Notes under the pieces: model-generated
What the model was told of the DNA's origin: nothing
The model's input: the letters and a program-made list of their open reading frames with translations, nothing else
Database searches by the model: none
Shown here: one piece after another, positions 1 to 11,945 of the stretch
How positions within the stretch are numbered: position 1 is the first letter of the stretch
Layout: every line of letters starts with the position of its first letter
Made by a program: the position numbers and the translations under genes
Assembly: GCA_017979445.1 (NCBI GenBank)
Contig: CM030710.1
Span: forward strand, 15,238,248 to 15,302,247
Direction of reading: 5' to 3'
Source: Akebia trifoliata
Taxonomy: Eukaryota > Streptophyta > Magnoliopsida > Ranunculales > Lardizabalaceae
DNA length: 64,000 nt

Positions 1-900
1 AAATAGAGGTTTATACGGATAACATGATCGCTAAGTCTGACTTGGAAGAAGACCATTTGATAAACTTGAGGAAGTTATTTGATTGACTAAGAAAGTACAG
101 TCTTAGGATTAACCTACCAAAATACGTCTTCGGAGCAACGTCAGACAAGTTGTTAAGCTTCATCGTCAGTAGAAGAGGCATCGAGATAGATGCATCAAAT
201 ACCAAATACATTTTCGAGATGAAAGTACCAGTGTCAGAAAGAGATGTTAAAGAATTTCTGAACAGAATACAGTATATCAGTAGATTCATTACATAACTCA
301 CACCTATCCATAAACCAGTCTTTAAGTTGCTCAGAAAAGATGTACCGAAAGCATGGTATAAGGATTGTCAGGAAGCCTTTGACAAGATAAAGAAGTATCT
401 ACCCAATCTTCTAGTCTTGGATCCTCCCACACCAGGGAGACCTTTGCTAATGTATATCTTGGTGCAAAAAATATCTATGGGTGTGTGTTGCGGCAACACG
501 ACGAGTCAAGTCAAAAAGAGCAAGCCATTTACTATCTTAGCATGAAGTTTACCTATTATGAGGTAAAATACTCGGTATTCGAAAAAACTTGTTGCATATT
601 GGTTTGGGTATCTTGATGACTGTACTATTACCACCTCAGCTACTCAACTATGCTCATCGCTCGAATGGATCCTCTCAAATATCGAGAAGCCAGTACTAAT
701 AGGTTATACCGTAAAATGACAATTATTGTTATCTGAGTTTGAGATCATATATGTTAGTCAAAAGGCCCTTAAGGGGCAAGTTATCGTCGACCACTTAGTT
801 GAATACCCATTACTAGATTATGAGCCATCAAAGAAGAATTTCCCAGATGAAGCCATCCTAGTGACCAAAGTTGAAGACAATGATGAAGAGTAAGGCTGGA
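1..900 (+). pseudogene. Ogre/Tat-type pol remnant: end of RT and first RNase H
   Basis: Conceptual translation gives the end of a Ty3/gypsy reverse transcriptase: a YTDN box (positions ~13-24, from the family's YVDD/YIDD) followed by AKSDLEEDHL, then LRINLPKYVFGA and an RT-connection segment with ISRFI. From 327 to 545 a stretch with AFDKIKKYLPNLLVLDPP belongs to the RNase H entry region, and after ~547 come RNase H-like words (YYEVKYSVFEKTC, ARMDPLKY) in shifted frames. Several stops and frameshifts break it, and the second catalytic aspartate of the RT box is changed, so it is dead. The second RNase H and the integrase are missing downstream. The start lies outside the window. The assignment to the lineage rests on similarity to the pol at 45.0-47.6 kb. 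Confidence 0.8.
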
Positions 901-2229
901 AGATATGCTTAAGATCCGACCCTGAGATGACGAAAGGCCATCTTTTTATCTTAAGATAACCATCCAACCCTAGTCAACCTTTTTGAACCATCATGTTCAT
1001 TTCTTAACCTAAGATCGGGGCAAGTCAATGTTATAAAAAAATCAAAAAAATCAAACCATCAAAGTTACTGCTAGTTCGTATGAAGATAAACTATGAACGA
1101 CTAAAAATATAAAAAAAAAGTCAAAAAATTGAACGCTTGATCTTGAGCTTGACCCAAATCTCCAGCCTAAATAAGTTTGAAAGACAATAGGAGGAGACAT
1201 AGATCACCTTTTTGAAACAAAAATAAAAAAACCCTATGTATAACCTATTCTAAATAGATCTAGACCTTAACCTTCTTGTATCTTTCTACTATCCTTAACC
1301 TAAGCCTACGTTTCGTCCTACCAAAAGTTATTTCAGATTAAGGAATGTTCTAAGGCATCACAATGACGATGGCGGTACCAATGATCTTGTAACTTGATCT
1401 GGATATCAAATTTTATTAGTCATTGGAAGACTCGAGAGGGGAATCCAGATCGAATATTCGAAAAAAGTGCGTCTTAAAGCGTAGAATAGGCTATGTCACA
1501 GCTCAACTTGAGTTGCAAAATCATGAGAAGTCGTTAACAAACTCGAGAGGAGAATCTAGATAGATTACTCAGGAAAGAGCGCTACTACAAGAGTCGCGGC
1601 TCAACTTGAATCACCAAGCAACAAAGACACAGAGACTCCAAGCAAGAATTATAATATAAAAATCCAAAGAAAATACAAGCATGGATTGAAAGTGCATAGT
1701 GAAAACCCAAAAGGGCGCTATGAGTAAAAAAATTAGAGTATGATAAGATCAAAGCCACCGATACGATGAAAACCCAAAAAGGCATCTATGGGCAAAAATA
1801 TGGAAATCAGGTCTGGTGAACGACAAAAAATTTCTTGAAATCCAAGTTTCACGCTCAATCGATATTCACCCAGTACTAGGGCACTGGGGATGACTTTAAA
1901 AGAGCTTAAGAACTACCGACATCTATATCCTCAGTAATTGGCAAAAATACATAAATTATCGAAGTACCAAAGGTTTTTCAAAAGTTTTCATATTTTGGAT
2001 TTGCAATATTTATTCGATAATAACAAATCACAAAAATTTAAACATTTTCAAAACTACTATTTTTGTTGATGAGGAAAAATCTAGGACTTACTCAAACTTC
2101 ATGTTTTCAAAGCAATAGATGCACTTAAGGCCAAGTAAGTAAAAGACTTATTTCTTTTTCATTCAAATTCTTAAAAGTTTCACACTATATTTTGCAAACA
2201 AAAATAAAATACAAAAATATATATAGTGT
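901..2229 (+). other. Gene-free 3' UTR-like remnant of the Ogre-type element
   Basis: No coding frame survives. Around 1690-1800 there are two copies of a phrase of the type gaaaacccaaaa-ggc followed by 'gggcaaaaat', which resembles the repeated phrases at 48130-48350 in the 3' UTR of the better-preserved Ogre-type element. This suggests that the stretch is the matching 3' UTR, with integrase deleted before it. I see no PPT or LTR end at its right edge. Confidence 0.4.
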
Positions 2230-4264
2230 CGATCATACATCTTGATGAGAAATCAATCGTCTCGAAGTTTGAACCATCTTGATTTTCACGCCGATCGCCT
2301 AAATTTTCATGCACGTGTTTCAATTTCTATTAGTAATTGTAGATTGTGAAAATTGCATTTAAGATTTTATTAAAAATTTATGGTGTGGTTCAAAAAATAT
2401 AAAATTCTTTTTTTTATTTCAAATTCACACCAGAACTTGCATGTTTGATATGTTTAACTATATTTTATAACAAAATATACGTGGGTAGGATATCTCACTT
2501 AGTAATTTCTGTTAGTTGGGTCCTGTACACCGCTCGGACCCTGTTTTGATATAAGTTTTAGTACTTTTTCAATGTTATTGATAAAAATGAATTTCATAGT
2601 TGAAAAAATAATTTAATATTCAATGAACTCAAATTGAGTTGATGAATATCAGAAAATGGATATTTTATTTAAAAGATTGAAAACGGTAAAAATCGAAAAA
2701 AAAGTAAAAAAGGGTATGAAACGATAAAATGTCAGTTATACCCGAGGGGTGATGTCTGCATTTTACATTGTTGTGTTGTGTGTAGGTTGGTGAACGGATA
2801 TCCAAGGATAATGTTATTGGTTGCATGTTTATTTACTTTCTGTTAGCGCGAGGCACTGTTTACTTTTCCATTCTGTTATTTATTTTAGGCTGGGTGGCCA
2901 CACTTGCATGGTAGGAAACTGGATATCCATTCTCAATTTTGTATTGTTAATTTCTCTTTTATTTTGAAATGAAAATAATATATATATATATATATATATA
3001 GCTATTTTGTGAGCTGTTAAAGAGTCTGTGAATGCTTGAAAAGATGGTGCGTCATATCATCCGGAGTGGAGTACTATCCTAGGATGTACGGTAGGGACTC
3101 CCAAGCTCATATGTGGTATGTGACACGTATGAGAGTGGAGTCACAACTGGAATATGGGTTATTCCTTCCTATTTTTACCAGTGAACTTGTAATGTAAAGG
3201 TGGTTGTATACGAATGGTTTGTATATTTGGGAATCACATGCATGCTTGTTAGGCATAGACAAAGATGATTAGTCAGTGATCGCTAACAATCTATAGTAGT
3301 CGAACATTCTGACACATCAAAAAGAGACCCATTACTTACGGTCACTTCAAATAGCCAGCATGAGCGGGATAAATGATCCCGTAAGTGTGGTAAACAGCGA
3401 CCAACTACAAAATCAGGAACTAATACTTTATTATGAAATATTATGTCCCGATTGTCAACGATCCAGTCATGAATCCCAACTCTCTAATTCCACTACTCCA
3501 CTATTATGTATTATGTATCTGTTACCTTATTTTGATATATAAAATGAAATGTATGTTTAATATTTCCACTTGATCAATTAGTCATGTATAAAAAGAAAAT
3601 GTTATAGTGAGTACTGCTAATCGATATAATGTGAGTTTTAAAATATTTAGTTGCTTATCCCTGACTATATGTACCAGTTAATCGTAGTTTCTTTTATAAA
3701 ACTTTACTTATTTTAAAATGATTCAGTACGTTTATTCGTTCATGTTAGGAGAAGTTATTGGCAGAAATTATTTTATTCTTTACTGGGTAAACCATTGTTG
3801 CTCACCCTTTCATTTTCTATTTTTTAGTTTCAGATCTGAAGTTTGGCGAGATAGGTGTAGAAAATGAGTGAGAATCATCTGGTGGGTCAGATAAATAGTC
3901 AGAGTCTGTCACTTGGTGAGTATTGGGGCTATACCCCTAATGCTGTCAGATTCGTCTAGGAGTATTATGGGTTTTTTTATTGAACTTTTGGAATTTTGTT
4001 AGAATGAGGAAATTGTTGTATAATTTTGTATTTTGTTATCCTTCAGCACTCTAATCTATCGTACGTTATTAGATGTATGTAGGCTTTCGCTATTGTAATA
4101 TTTTGTATGTATATATGTAGGATTGTATGTTATTTATCAGGTGCAGGTTGAACACCTTGGAATGCTAACATAAACAGAGGGAACTATGCCGAAATTTTGA
4201 GGCGTCACCTTGTAACTCGAGATCTGATATGGGACTTTGTGATAGCGTTTGACGAGACACTACA
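2230..4264 (+). repeat. 5'-truncated LTR, copy A of the three-copy ~3-kb LTR family
   Basis: From about 2330 the sequence parallels copies B (29623-32727) and C (35765-38693). Shared landmarks in order are: 'gtgggtaggatat', a Cys-free AT tract, 'gcatggtaggaaa', 'catccggagtgga', 'ggtagggact', 'acatgcatgc', 'gtaaaccattgttgctcacc', and a terminal 'gcgtttgacgagacactaca'. The right end, at 4264, corresponds to the ...TGTCACA end of copy B. The left end, about the first 1.3 kb, is missing. The arrangement matches solo LTRs of Ty3/gypsy chromovirus-like elements, but no internal region remains to prove the lineage. Confidence 0.6.
2979..3000. repeat. (TA)11 microsatellite
   Basis: An uninterrupted TA run inside LTR copy A. 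The matching place in copy B (near 31474) has only a short 'atatata', so the expansion happened after the copies separated. Confidence 0.9.
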
Positions 4265-4859
4265 ATACCCCAAGGAGCTAAAGAAGATTATCTTTTATTT
4301 GGTAAGACAGGAAAATGGTTCAACCAAAAAAGGCTTCCTTTGGTGTAATGCTACTTGATTTGGTTAAGGTTCTAGAAATTCGATGTCTCGATTGCTCTAT
4401 CGAATAAGATCTTTTTTTGAGAAGTAGAAATCTTCAGTCTTCTTATATGAAATTGAGTATGATTGAGTTCTTTGACATTGACTCGTTCAACACTTTCAGA
4501 CCTTCGAAAAATTTCTTATTCTTTTGTGAATGAGAATGCTCTCTCGATCAAGTGAAAAAACATGATGAATCCCTTCTTACAAATCTTGGCACCTTTGTCG
4601 ATGGTTTCAACTACATTATTCCTAATGATCTTTGACTTGACTTTATATCCTCATGGGATTATGCAGGAACGTTGTTTAGTTTCTCAAGTAAGTTTATTAT
4701 TTTCTCACACTCCCCTAAGGATAATGTAGTACCTATTTGTATTTTTTGAGTGTACTCTTTAATTCCAATATTTATCAAGCTTGATTAGTGAGCCTTGAGT
4801 CATTCCTCATGTTTGATATAATGCTCAAATTGTTAGTACATGCATGATAATCAGAAGCT
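4265..4859. other. No gene recognised
   Basis: AT-rich sequence between LTR copy A and the gag remnant. A weak open stretch on the plus strand (about 4310-4740) is broken by stops and shows no motif I recognise. Confidence 0.4.
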
Positions 4860-5564
4860 TCTATATTCTAATGGAATTAAATAAACATAGATTAATAAAC
4901 TCGACTAAAACTCAAAAATTAAAGAAATATTAACGTAACTGAAATGACCAACTGAACTTAAAGACTGACAAAAATTGAATTGAAACTAAAAGAAAACTCA
5001 ATGACGCTTATCTGCAGAGTTGGGAAGTCTTTCTGGGTAGATGGATATAATACTATGGTGCAAGGGTAGACTACTTGGACTTGACATTGACACTTTGGCT
5101 AGATCACTTTTTTGAGTTGTAAGGAGACCAAGATTTTGGTGAAACTTACAAAATGAGTTGGAATTGTAAGAAGTGGGGAGTAGATTTGGTAGAGGTCGAG
5201 ATTGGATTGTGAGAGGTGTAATGAGTCATTTACTCAATAGTTTATGAAAAACAATCCTCAAAGACATCTAAAGATTAGTGAATTTTCTATACGGTCGAGG
5301 TTGACTAGGATTGGTTTGGTTAATAAACGGGGTAAGTGGACGGGTAGTAGTAGTATAGTAGATTGGCTACATAGGCATAATTAGTACTAGACTTGGAATT
5401 AGGGAAAGGCTTTTTGAGCTTATTTTCAGAAGGGTTGGAAAGGACCTCAGAAGCGAAGGCATCCTCTAGTTGACTACTAGCTTGTAATAAAGACTCGAAT
5501 TTAGGAAGGGATTGGAAGATTAGATGTTGAGCATACCCTTGGGAGAGGTTTTTCAAAATGATAG
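4860..5564 (-). pseudogene. Ogre-type gag fragment (middle to C-terminal part)
   Basis: The best part is 5564 down to 5320. It reads TIILKNLSQGYAQHL, then a stretch on FESLLQASSQLEDAF, and then a basic NKLKKPFPNSKSS tail. This matches the gag at 41.9 kb residue for residue in many places (IILKNLSQGYAQYL, FESLLQAESQVKDAF, NKPKKS). Its upstream half is cut off by the LTR that ends at 5565. Beyond about 5310 the Pro/Tyr-rich continuation decays with stops. It is therefore the target into which the LTR at 5565-7011 was placed, or the far side of a recombination. Confidence 0.75.
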
Positions 5565-7011
5565 TGAAAGCGCCCTCGATCCGCGGGGTGTGCAAATCCA
5601 CTTTTGACTTTGAGGTTTGGGAGTCGTCACCTAGTTATTACGATCTAGGAATCGAACTTTGACTCTAAAAGGTAAATAAACTAATCTACGAAAGAAAATA
5701 TGGATCCGGAGATCATGTTACGGGGTTTTGAAGGTGTTAGGCACCAACTTCGCCCGGCAAATGCCGGTCTCGACTTTTCCCAAATAAAATTACATTGCTA
5801 AAAGGACTCAAATAAAAAAATTTTACCTTTACGAATACAACGATTTTGTCCCTCAGATCTGATAGAACAGCTCCTCGTGTAGCACTCCTCGCTTCGCTCT
5901 GTCCCCGGATTCGCTTCAGATCTCCAAGAAGAAGTACATCCTTCTTAGATCTGAACTTTTCTGATTTATTTATGGATTTCTGGGTGTTTTTGAAGGGTTT
6001 CTAGGTGTTGTTTTAACTAAAATTGGGGTATGGGTGTTAGGTAAGGAGTTAGGACTTCAAAATTCGGGTTTTGGGAAGGTTGGGAGGCTCCTTGACCTAC
6101 TTTTCTAGGGTTTTCTCTTGGATATGAAAATAGGTTATAGAGGTCCCTATTTATCGATTTTTTAGGTACTTTTTAGATAGAGTTAGTGTTTAATTAGAAT
6201 TATTTAAAATAGAGTTAGTGTTTAATTAGAATTCTTTTAGAGTTAAGATTTGACTTTAGTCTTATTAGATTTGACTAGGTTTCTTTAAATTAGGATTATG
6301 GTTTTGACTTAAGTCTCATGATTGACTAGAATTTAGGGTTTTGACTTAAGTCTTACTTGATTGACTTTGACTTTAGGATTTTGACTTAACATTAATTAAT
6401 GTTTTAATTATTAATTTTGGAATTTTAAAATATTAAAATATTAAAATTGTTAAATTATCGTTTTACCCTTGGAGACGACTTTTTGCTTTTTAAGTCATTT
6501 TTCAATGTTCTAGGATGTTTGAAATCGATTTGTTTGTAAGGAATTCAATGGGAATATTGGTTTGTGTCATTTATAAATTTTTTGTGCAAAATGGTCGTGA
6601 ACTTTATGAGGGGTATTTTTGAATTTTGTCAAACTTTGTGAAAATTGCTGAAATGATTTATTTGATTTTAATTTATAATTTTATGTGTTTGAAAGGATTT
6701 TCCTAAGCGTAATGTAGGCTTTATGGATGTTTTGAGATTAGGGGTATTTTGGTAATTTGGATATTTTTTAGTGATTTTTATCGTAAAGATTCTTTTTATC
6801 TGCAAGATGATGATTTCTATGTTTTTAAGGTTATATTTTTCTAGCGTAGCGCGGTTTGTACAGTTTTGTTAGTTTGAGATACTTTATCTGAATTTCTGAA
6901 ATAGATCTAGTAACAAAATAAAGCATTGGAATAATCATCCATCATTGGGAATCATCGTGATCGGGTTGACGAGTTGATTAACTAGGCAAGTGCAAAAATG
7001 GGGTGTCTACA
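5565..7011 (-). mobile_element. Ogre-type LTR, minus strand (3' LTR)
   Basis: On the minus strand it begins TGTAGACACCCC at 7011 and ends GCGCTTTCA at 5565, giving TG...CA ends and a length of 1,447 bp. The same family is seen at 11966-13479 (minus) and 50001-51714 (plus). A purine-rich PPT lies just upstream in element direction (plus-strand complement 7012-7027), so it is a 3' LTR. The downstream five bases (plus 5560-5564, gatag) start the gag fragment. No matching 5-bp duplicate was found at the other side. Confidence 0.85.
6148..6157 (-). promoter_or_regulatory. Probable decayed TATA box of the LTR
   Basis: The plus strand reads ctatttatcg. The minus strand is CGATAAATAG, at the same relative place as the clear CTATAAATAG boxes in the sister LTRs (12583-12592 and 51114-51123). 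One substitution has spoiled the first bases. Confidence 0.45.
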
Positions 7012-7549
7012 GATGCCCCTCTTTGGTAAAGGGTTGAAGCAAACTAGATAGCAAATCTATATTTGGTTAGAGAGTGCGATATCCAAATGTCAAAGCTAGT
7101 GACAATTCATTTTGCAACCTAATTAGCAATTCGTCGGGACGCTCGAATCCTTAAGGATTAAACACTCTATGAACTAAAAGGTGTCAGGTCCTCAAGCCTG
7201 AACTCTCAATGACGGTGTCAGATATTTGAATTTTAGAAAATTCTCCCTGACTAATAAAAAAAAAAGTGCACGTGTGTGCAATGGTGTGATACTTACTAAG
7301 TAAAAATGTATCAGGTTCTAGAGATCTTCTCTCACTAACAATAATGATTCAAAATTGAAATGTGTTTATGCAATGAAAGCAATTATGGCAAGGTTAAACA
7401 ATGAGATAATTGGAGTCATCACATCGTAGGAACTTCGTTAAATCCTATTTGAAATTCTTTTTTAGAGTTCGACAAAGTTTGAGATCCGTTTACCGGACTC
7501 AAGCCTATTGTAGCCACGCTTTTTGGGCTAATGATCTAAAACAATCTTG
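7012..7549 (-). other. 3' UTR end and polypurine tract of the minus-strand Ogre-type element
   Basis: Reading on the minus strand, it carries the same series of phrases as 49750-50000: a CTGACACxGTCA phrase, ctgacaaccttttagttc-like and cccgacgaattgcta phrases, and finally a PPT (ccaaagaggggcat) abutting the LTR. It follows directly after a truncated gag N-terminus, so all of protease and pol have been deleted between them. Confidence 0.7.
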
Positions 7550-8113
7550 TTAATATCGACTAATAAACTCCTTCATCAGCTCATGCCACGTTCTTACCCG
7601 AGATGAGTCCAATGACATTAACCAGCGTAAGGCAGGACCTGTAAGGGTTCTTTGAAAAAGTTGAGCCATCTGTTCTTCACTCAGACCCTGAGATTGCATT
7701 ATGCCGATATATACTTTTAAGTGAGTCCTAGGGCATCCAATACCGTTAAACTTCTCCATATCTGGCATTGTAAACTTTTCTAGTAGACGGACCGTGGGAA
7801 ACAAGGTCATTGTCCATAATCTAAGAGTAAGATCATCAGGGTCTTTGATGTTCTTCAAAGCAGTTTCGACCTGAGTTATTCGATGAGCTAGGACAGGGTC
7901 GACATGTAACTGATCATCTTCTTGGTTTTCAACGAGGTCAAACACATCCTGAGGTTCTATAGCTTTATTTTTTCCCTTTTCAATTTTCAGGGATTCAATT
8001 TGTGTTTGGACAGAAGTAATAATCTGTGCTAGAAAAGATTCTAAAATTTGACGGAGCGCAACTTCATCCATGGTACTCGTTTCTTCTCGTGGCAAAGATT
8101 GACTACTTGGCAA
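7550..8113 (-). CDS. gag: Ogre-type gag, N-terminal part (truncated)
   Basis: A 187-residue open frame beginning MPSSQSLPREETS. It has a helical region (residues 15-50), an acidic linker (DLVENQEDDQ), and then the conserved gag core FTMPDMEKFNGIGCPRTHLK, the segment LSEEQMAQLFQRTL and ALRWLMSLD, followed by TWHELMKEF. The homologous gag at 41402-41819 carries MPEMDKFSGTWC, MLLFQRTL and LRWLMSQD. The frame stops after ISRY, where family members continue for several hundred more residues. The break falls at the junction with the 3' UTR at 7549. Gag forms the virus-like particle, and this stub could not do so. It is free of internal stops, so it decayed less than the neighbouring copies. Confidence 0.75.
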   Translation of the reverse strand: MPSSQSLPREETSTMDEVALRQILESFLAQIITSVQTQIESLKIEKGKNKAIEPQDVFDLVENQEDDQLHVDPVLAHRITQVETALKNIKDPDDLTLRLWTMTLFPTVRLLEKFTMPDMEKFNGIGCPRTHLKVYIGIMQSQGLSEEQMAQLFQRTLTGPALRWLMSLDSSRVRTWHELMKEFISRY

Positions 8114-9400
8114 TGGTACTCTAGAAAGACGACTTTTTTCACAGACCCAAAGTGGTACAGATGGAGGTTTAGAACGTTTGTGACCAATTATTACCTGATT
8201 GGAAGTAAACCAAGGTTAACCATTGACTCTAAAGGTTTGACTCTTAACCACATGATTAAAGTTTTGACATAAAATAGCCCAAGTCTGGCGGAAAATATCG
8301 AATCCAAATGCACCATAAGTCTATAGTGACCAAGAAAGTGAGAAAGATTAAACGCGGGTCTACCCCTGATTGGGATTGAACCTTTGATCAGACAAGCTAA
8401 TTTGATCATAAGATCGAATCTTTTTATACAAAGTGGTCTGGATCTTTAAAAGTGAAACCAATTAGTCCAACTAATTTGGTATTGATCAGTTTGATCCATT
8501 TGTCAATTGGGCCAACCGGTTTAAATGATTCAAATTAATCGGTACATTTCACAGATTGGGTTGGACCGATATTGCGGGTTTTGTTTGATTATTCTGGATC
8601 GATCTGCCCACCTACCTGTTGTTGGATTGAATAAAACAACCCGGGAGCACCCATAGTCAGTTCGGGTCGTGACCTATAGGAAGGCTTCTAGACTCTAGGT
8701 TTACTACGTGCAATGCATTTTTATCTAGCCACCCTTGCCCAAGCACACTTATATACCTCTCGATACGTGGTGACTTGGTTTGATATACTGTATAGGTGAT
8801 AATCTAAAACCTCAACTCACTTCTTTGAAGCCAAAAACAGTCAGTTTGATCTCCAGTTAAGAGGTGGCACACAATGATGAGTAAGGACCCACTTAAATAC
8901 CTCTCGTCTAGAATAGACGTAGTCTATCCCCCTCGTACAGTAGGGTACAACGGGGCAAGATCTTGCTTAGGCATCGGTTTTGACCAAGAAGTGCAATTGA
9001 TATACTTAGATTATCTTTTGCATACCTATGGGTATGGGTCAAGAGTTGTAGCTTTCATAAATGGTTTGGCAAATCACGAGGGGACCGATCATGTACTAGT
9101 ACTACGTTGGCAATCGGGACATGTGACTGTGTGGCTCACAATAGGTCAAAGGCTCAGGTCGCTCCAACCTGGGTGCATCAATATACCTCTCAGAATCACC
9201 TGATCAGATGGTATTGATGCCCCAATTTGATATATCCTAAGGTACGTGACTAGAGTTGTGGTTTTCATGAATGACGTCGCATCTCCGAAGAGACCGGGCC
9301 ACGCACTAGTGCCACGTTGGCTATATGGGACGTGTAAGTGAGTAAAACAGTAAACGTGCATGTGGTATGTGCAAAACAGGGTGGGGTGTGCCCGGGGCCT
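8114..9400 (-). other. 5' leader of the minus-strand Ogre-type element
   Basis: There is no convincing gene here. Bases ~8500-9360 are an inverted, diverged copy of 34250-35330. Shared phrases, after reverse-complementing, include 'tcacgacccgagttgac' (seen here as gttcgggtcgtgacc), 'gtgtgcttgggcaagg', 'aagctacaa' and 'cacattactaat'-type words. In the plus-strand copy this segment lies directly behind an LTR and primer site, which identifies it as the untranslated leader upstream of ORF1/gag. Confidence 0.6.
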
Positions 9401-9760
9401 TTTTCAAATAAATAAGTCTATAGGCTTGATCAGACCACACAACTACGGATATCAAATAAATTGATCAAGAGATACAAAAATATCCAAAACATCCAATTTG
9501 AGATTAGAGCATGCACATCATAGGGATATATCAATCTAATCATGACATATTAGGTAGATAATCAATTAGATCATGACAAAATAGAACGAAAGTGATTAAT
9601 CAAAGATGACACATAAACATTGAGATAAGAATTTTTTTTGTTTTTTATTTTTTTTATTTTATTTTTTAAAGACATGCATGGCAAACCTTTTTTTTGAATT
9701 TTTAATACAAAATTCCCTTACTTTATGAAGTTGTTACACGACAAATCTAGGAATGAGAAC
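9401..9760. other. AT-rich stretch, no gene seen
   Basis: Low-complexity T-rich sequence (9625-9670) between the leader and the MITE-like element. No motif or frame is supportable. Confidence 0.4.
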
Positions 9761-10120
9761 ATAGGTTATCCTAACCAACTAAGTAAGATTTGAAACCTTA
9801 CTAAGGGTTATAGAGTTCACGTGGACCATCACCTCATTGATAATCCAATTCCAAATTTTTTAGATTTGATGAGAAAAGTTTGGATTGAATTTATTTATTT
9901 ATTTATTTTTCACTTAAATCCGAGGTTCTGATAATGGGTGGCTATGAAATCTCAAAATTAAAATCAAAGTTCAAAATATAAAAAAAAAAATTAGTTTAAA
10001 AGTTCTTATAATTTCATCCCATAAGCAACGTGGCATTAGATCACGCACTTGGATGTCACGTGGAGAGGTCAAAGACCTTTAGTAAGATTTGAAATCTTAC
10101 TAAATTAGTGAGGATAACAT
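9761..10120. mobile_element. MITE-like element with ~39-bp inverted ends
   Basis: Bases 9761-9800 and the reverse complement of 10082-10120 agree at roughly 33 of 39 places. They share GTTATCCT near the tip and GTAAGATTT further in. The two ends enclose about 280 bp of non-coding DNA. The right end by itself also contains a palindromic segment built on AGTAAGATTT and its complement. No clean target duplication was found (gaac on the left, tatc on the right), so the superfamily stays open. It lies between a retroelement leader and AT-rich DNA and probably inserted into the leader. Confidence 0.55.
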
Positions 10121-11509
10121 TATCCCTTAAAAAAAATTTTGTCCAAACAAGAGATTGTTCAGCAACTAATTTAATATTAATTTTTTTTAAAAAGGAAGTG
10201 GGTTATTATTTGTTGGGTAACAAACAGCAAGGGAGTTTTTTCTGTATATAAAAAATTAAGAGATAGGTTTGCCACGTAAGCAATCCCTTTGTTTCTCTTT
10301 TTTTATTATATATACATAAAAGACATTGGTCCCTGTTCGTTGAATTAACAAACTCACAGTTTGGTCATTTTTCTTTCTTTTGTTTTTACTGCCAACGCAC
10401 CGCTACTCTCTTCTGCGTGACCCAAGCTGCCACACAACCTGAAACTTCTTTCCTTTCTCAATTTTTTCACTTTCGTACTCATCACAGAATATGAGTAAAT
10501 GGGACAGAAGAATGCTTAAACAAATTGCAAACAGAAAGTGAAGTTTTTAGAACCAACAAAAGATATTAAAAAAATGGTGATTTTGTGCCATCGCCAGCGA
10601 AAAAAAAACTCCAGCACCATATGAAGATGGATTTGTTTGCAAAATCAAAGCATGCACATCGCCAATGACAGAGAGGAGCTGTGAAGGTGGATAAGAAATG
10701 AACCCATGTGCATTGGCCATCTAAACTTACCCATAAAAATATATATAACGATAAAGAGGAGAAAAACAACTGATTTTGGCCATTTCAGATAATGGGTTTT
10801 CTCAATATCGTCGACAGAGAAAAAAAAATAGAAACCTCCTCTTCTTTTTCATCCTTCTTCCACATCTACTCGATTTCGCAAATCCATGAAGGATCCGAAT
10901 CCTCAGATGGATTCGAGATTTTCTGTAGTGGATTTTCGACACATGTCTCTGTTGAAACAAAGAAATTATCTCCAACAGACCTAAATCGTTTGGGACGTGA
11001 GATTTCTATTGGAATCAACTGGGGTCTGAAACGATGAATGTGGAGAGAGAGAGAGAGAGAGATGAAGGGAGAGGGGCGCGTTCCTTCTACGTGCTGTATT
11101 CTTCTTTCTCTTTTGAGAAGAAGATGGAAAATAGAAATAAAAACTTTCTGCTAACGGCACACCGCTCAGCCATATAAAAAACGTTAAGGGTTTAACGTGT
11201 AAAAGTACCTTTCTGCTAGGGGTACACCCACACTTAACAGAACTTTGAAAAACCGTTTTTTTTTTATTTCTCTTGCTGACAATAGATAGCACGTTACAAA
11301 TTTAAAAAAAAAAAATTTCACTATTTTGCTAATATTCTTTTTGCTGTCAATGGACAGCACACTAATTTTTTTTTTCTTTTTAAACAAATATAAAAAATGT
11401 TGTCGAAGAATGCAATGCACCTTTAAACAAAAAATTTTATTTTTATTTTTTTTTTTTTTATTTTTAAACAACGATGCTTAAAAATAGAATCCTAAAACAA
11501 AAAGAGAAA
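10121..11509. other. AT-rich stretch without a supported gene
   Basis: It contains homopolymer tracts, a (GA)n run at 11045-11065, and some imperfectly duplicated phrases: 'tttctgcta' at ~11148 and ~11210, and 'gctgacaata'/'gctgtcaatg' near 11275 and 11342. An 81-codon frame at 10792-11037 has no recognisable domain. The stretch may be material inserted in the Ogre-type leader, which resumes near 11540. Confidence 0.35.
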
Positions 11510-11533
11510 ATAATAATAATAATAATAATAATA
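11510..11533. repeat. (AAT)8 microsatellite
   Basis: An uninterrupted trinucleotide run within the leader region. Confidence 0.85.
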
Positions 11534-11945
11534 AAACTTCAACATTAATCATCGTTCCCTCCTCAATTGAACCTCATGATCTCTTTAATTACTTAGGGTC
11601 ATTCTAAATAACCCCCGATTGAATCATAAGAACATTACGTGCCAAATAAAAATATTCAAAATTAAATCAATAGAGGATAATATAAAAAGAATAAGATATC
11701 TCAATAAATAAAAATGGGCTATCAACCATTCTCATGTCTTTAACCTCCCGATACCATGTTTTATTTGGGATTATCCCAAATGTTCCTTAAACAAATCATA
11801 GCAATTAATCCATACAACGCCGAGAGAATGCAATAATCCTAACAAATAATCGAATCAAGCAAACTAAAAATAAAAATAATAATAAAAATTAGGTCTAAAT
11901 GGCAATATTCCCAAATTTGGGATTTTTCAAGTTTGATCCTCAAAA
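11534..11945 (-). other. Start of the 5' leader behind LTR-B
   Basis: Non-coding AT-rich sequence on the downstream side, in element direction, of the primer site at 11946-11964. No frames are supportable. Confidence 0.45.

Noticed and set aside
10792..11037. An 81-codon plus-strand frame with ATG as a possible small host gene
   Set aside because: No domain, Ser/Phe-rich low complexity, no splice or promoter support, and its stop lies at a GA microsatellite.
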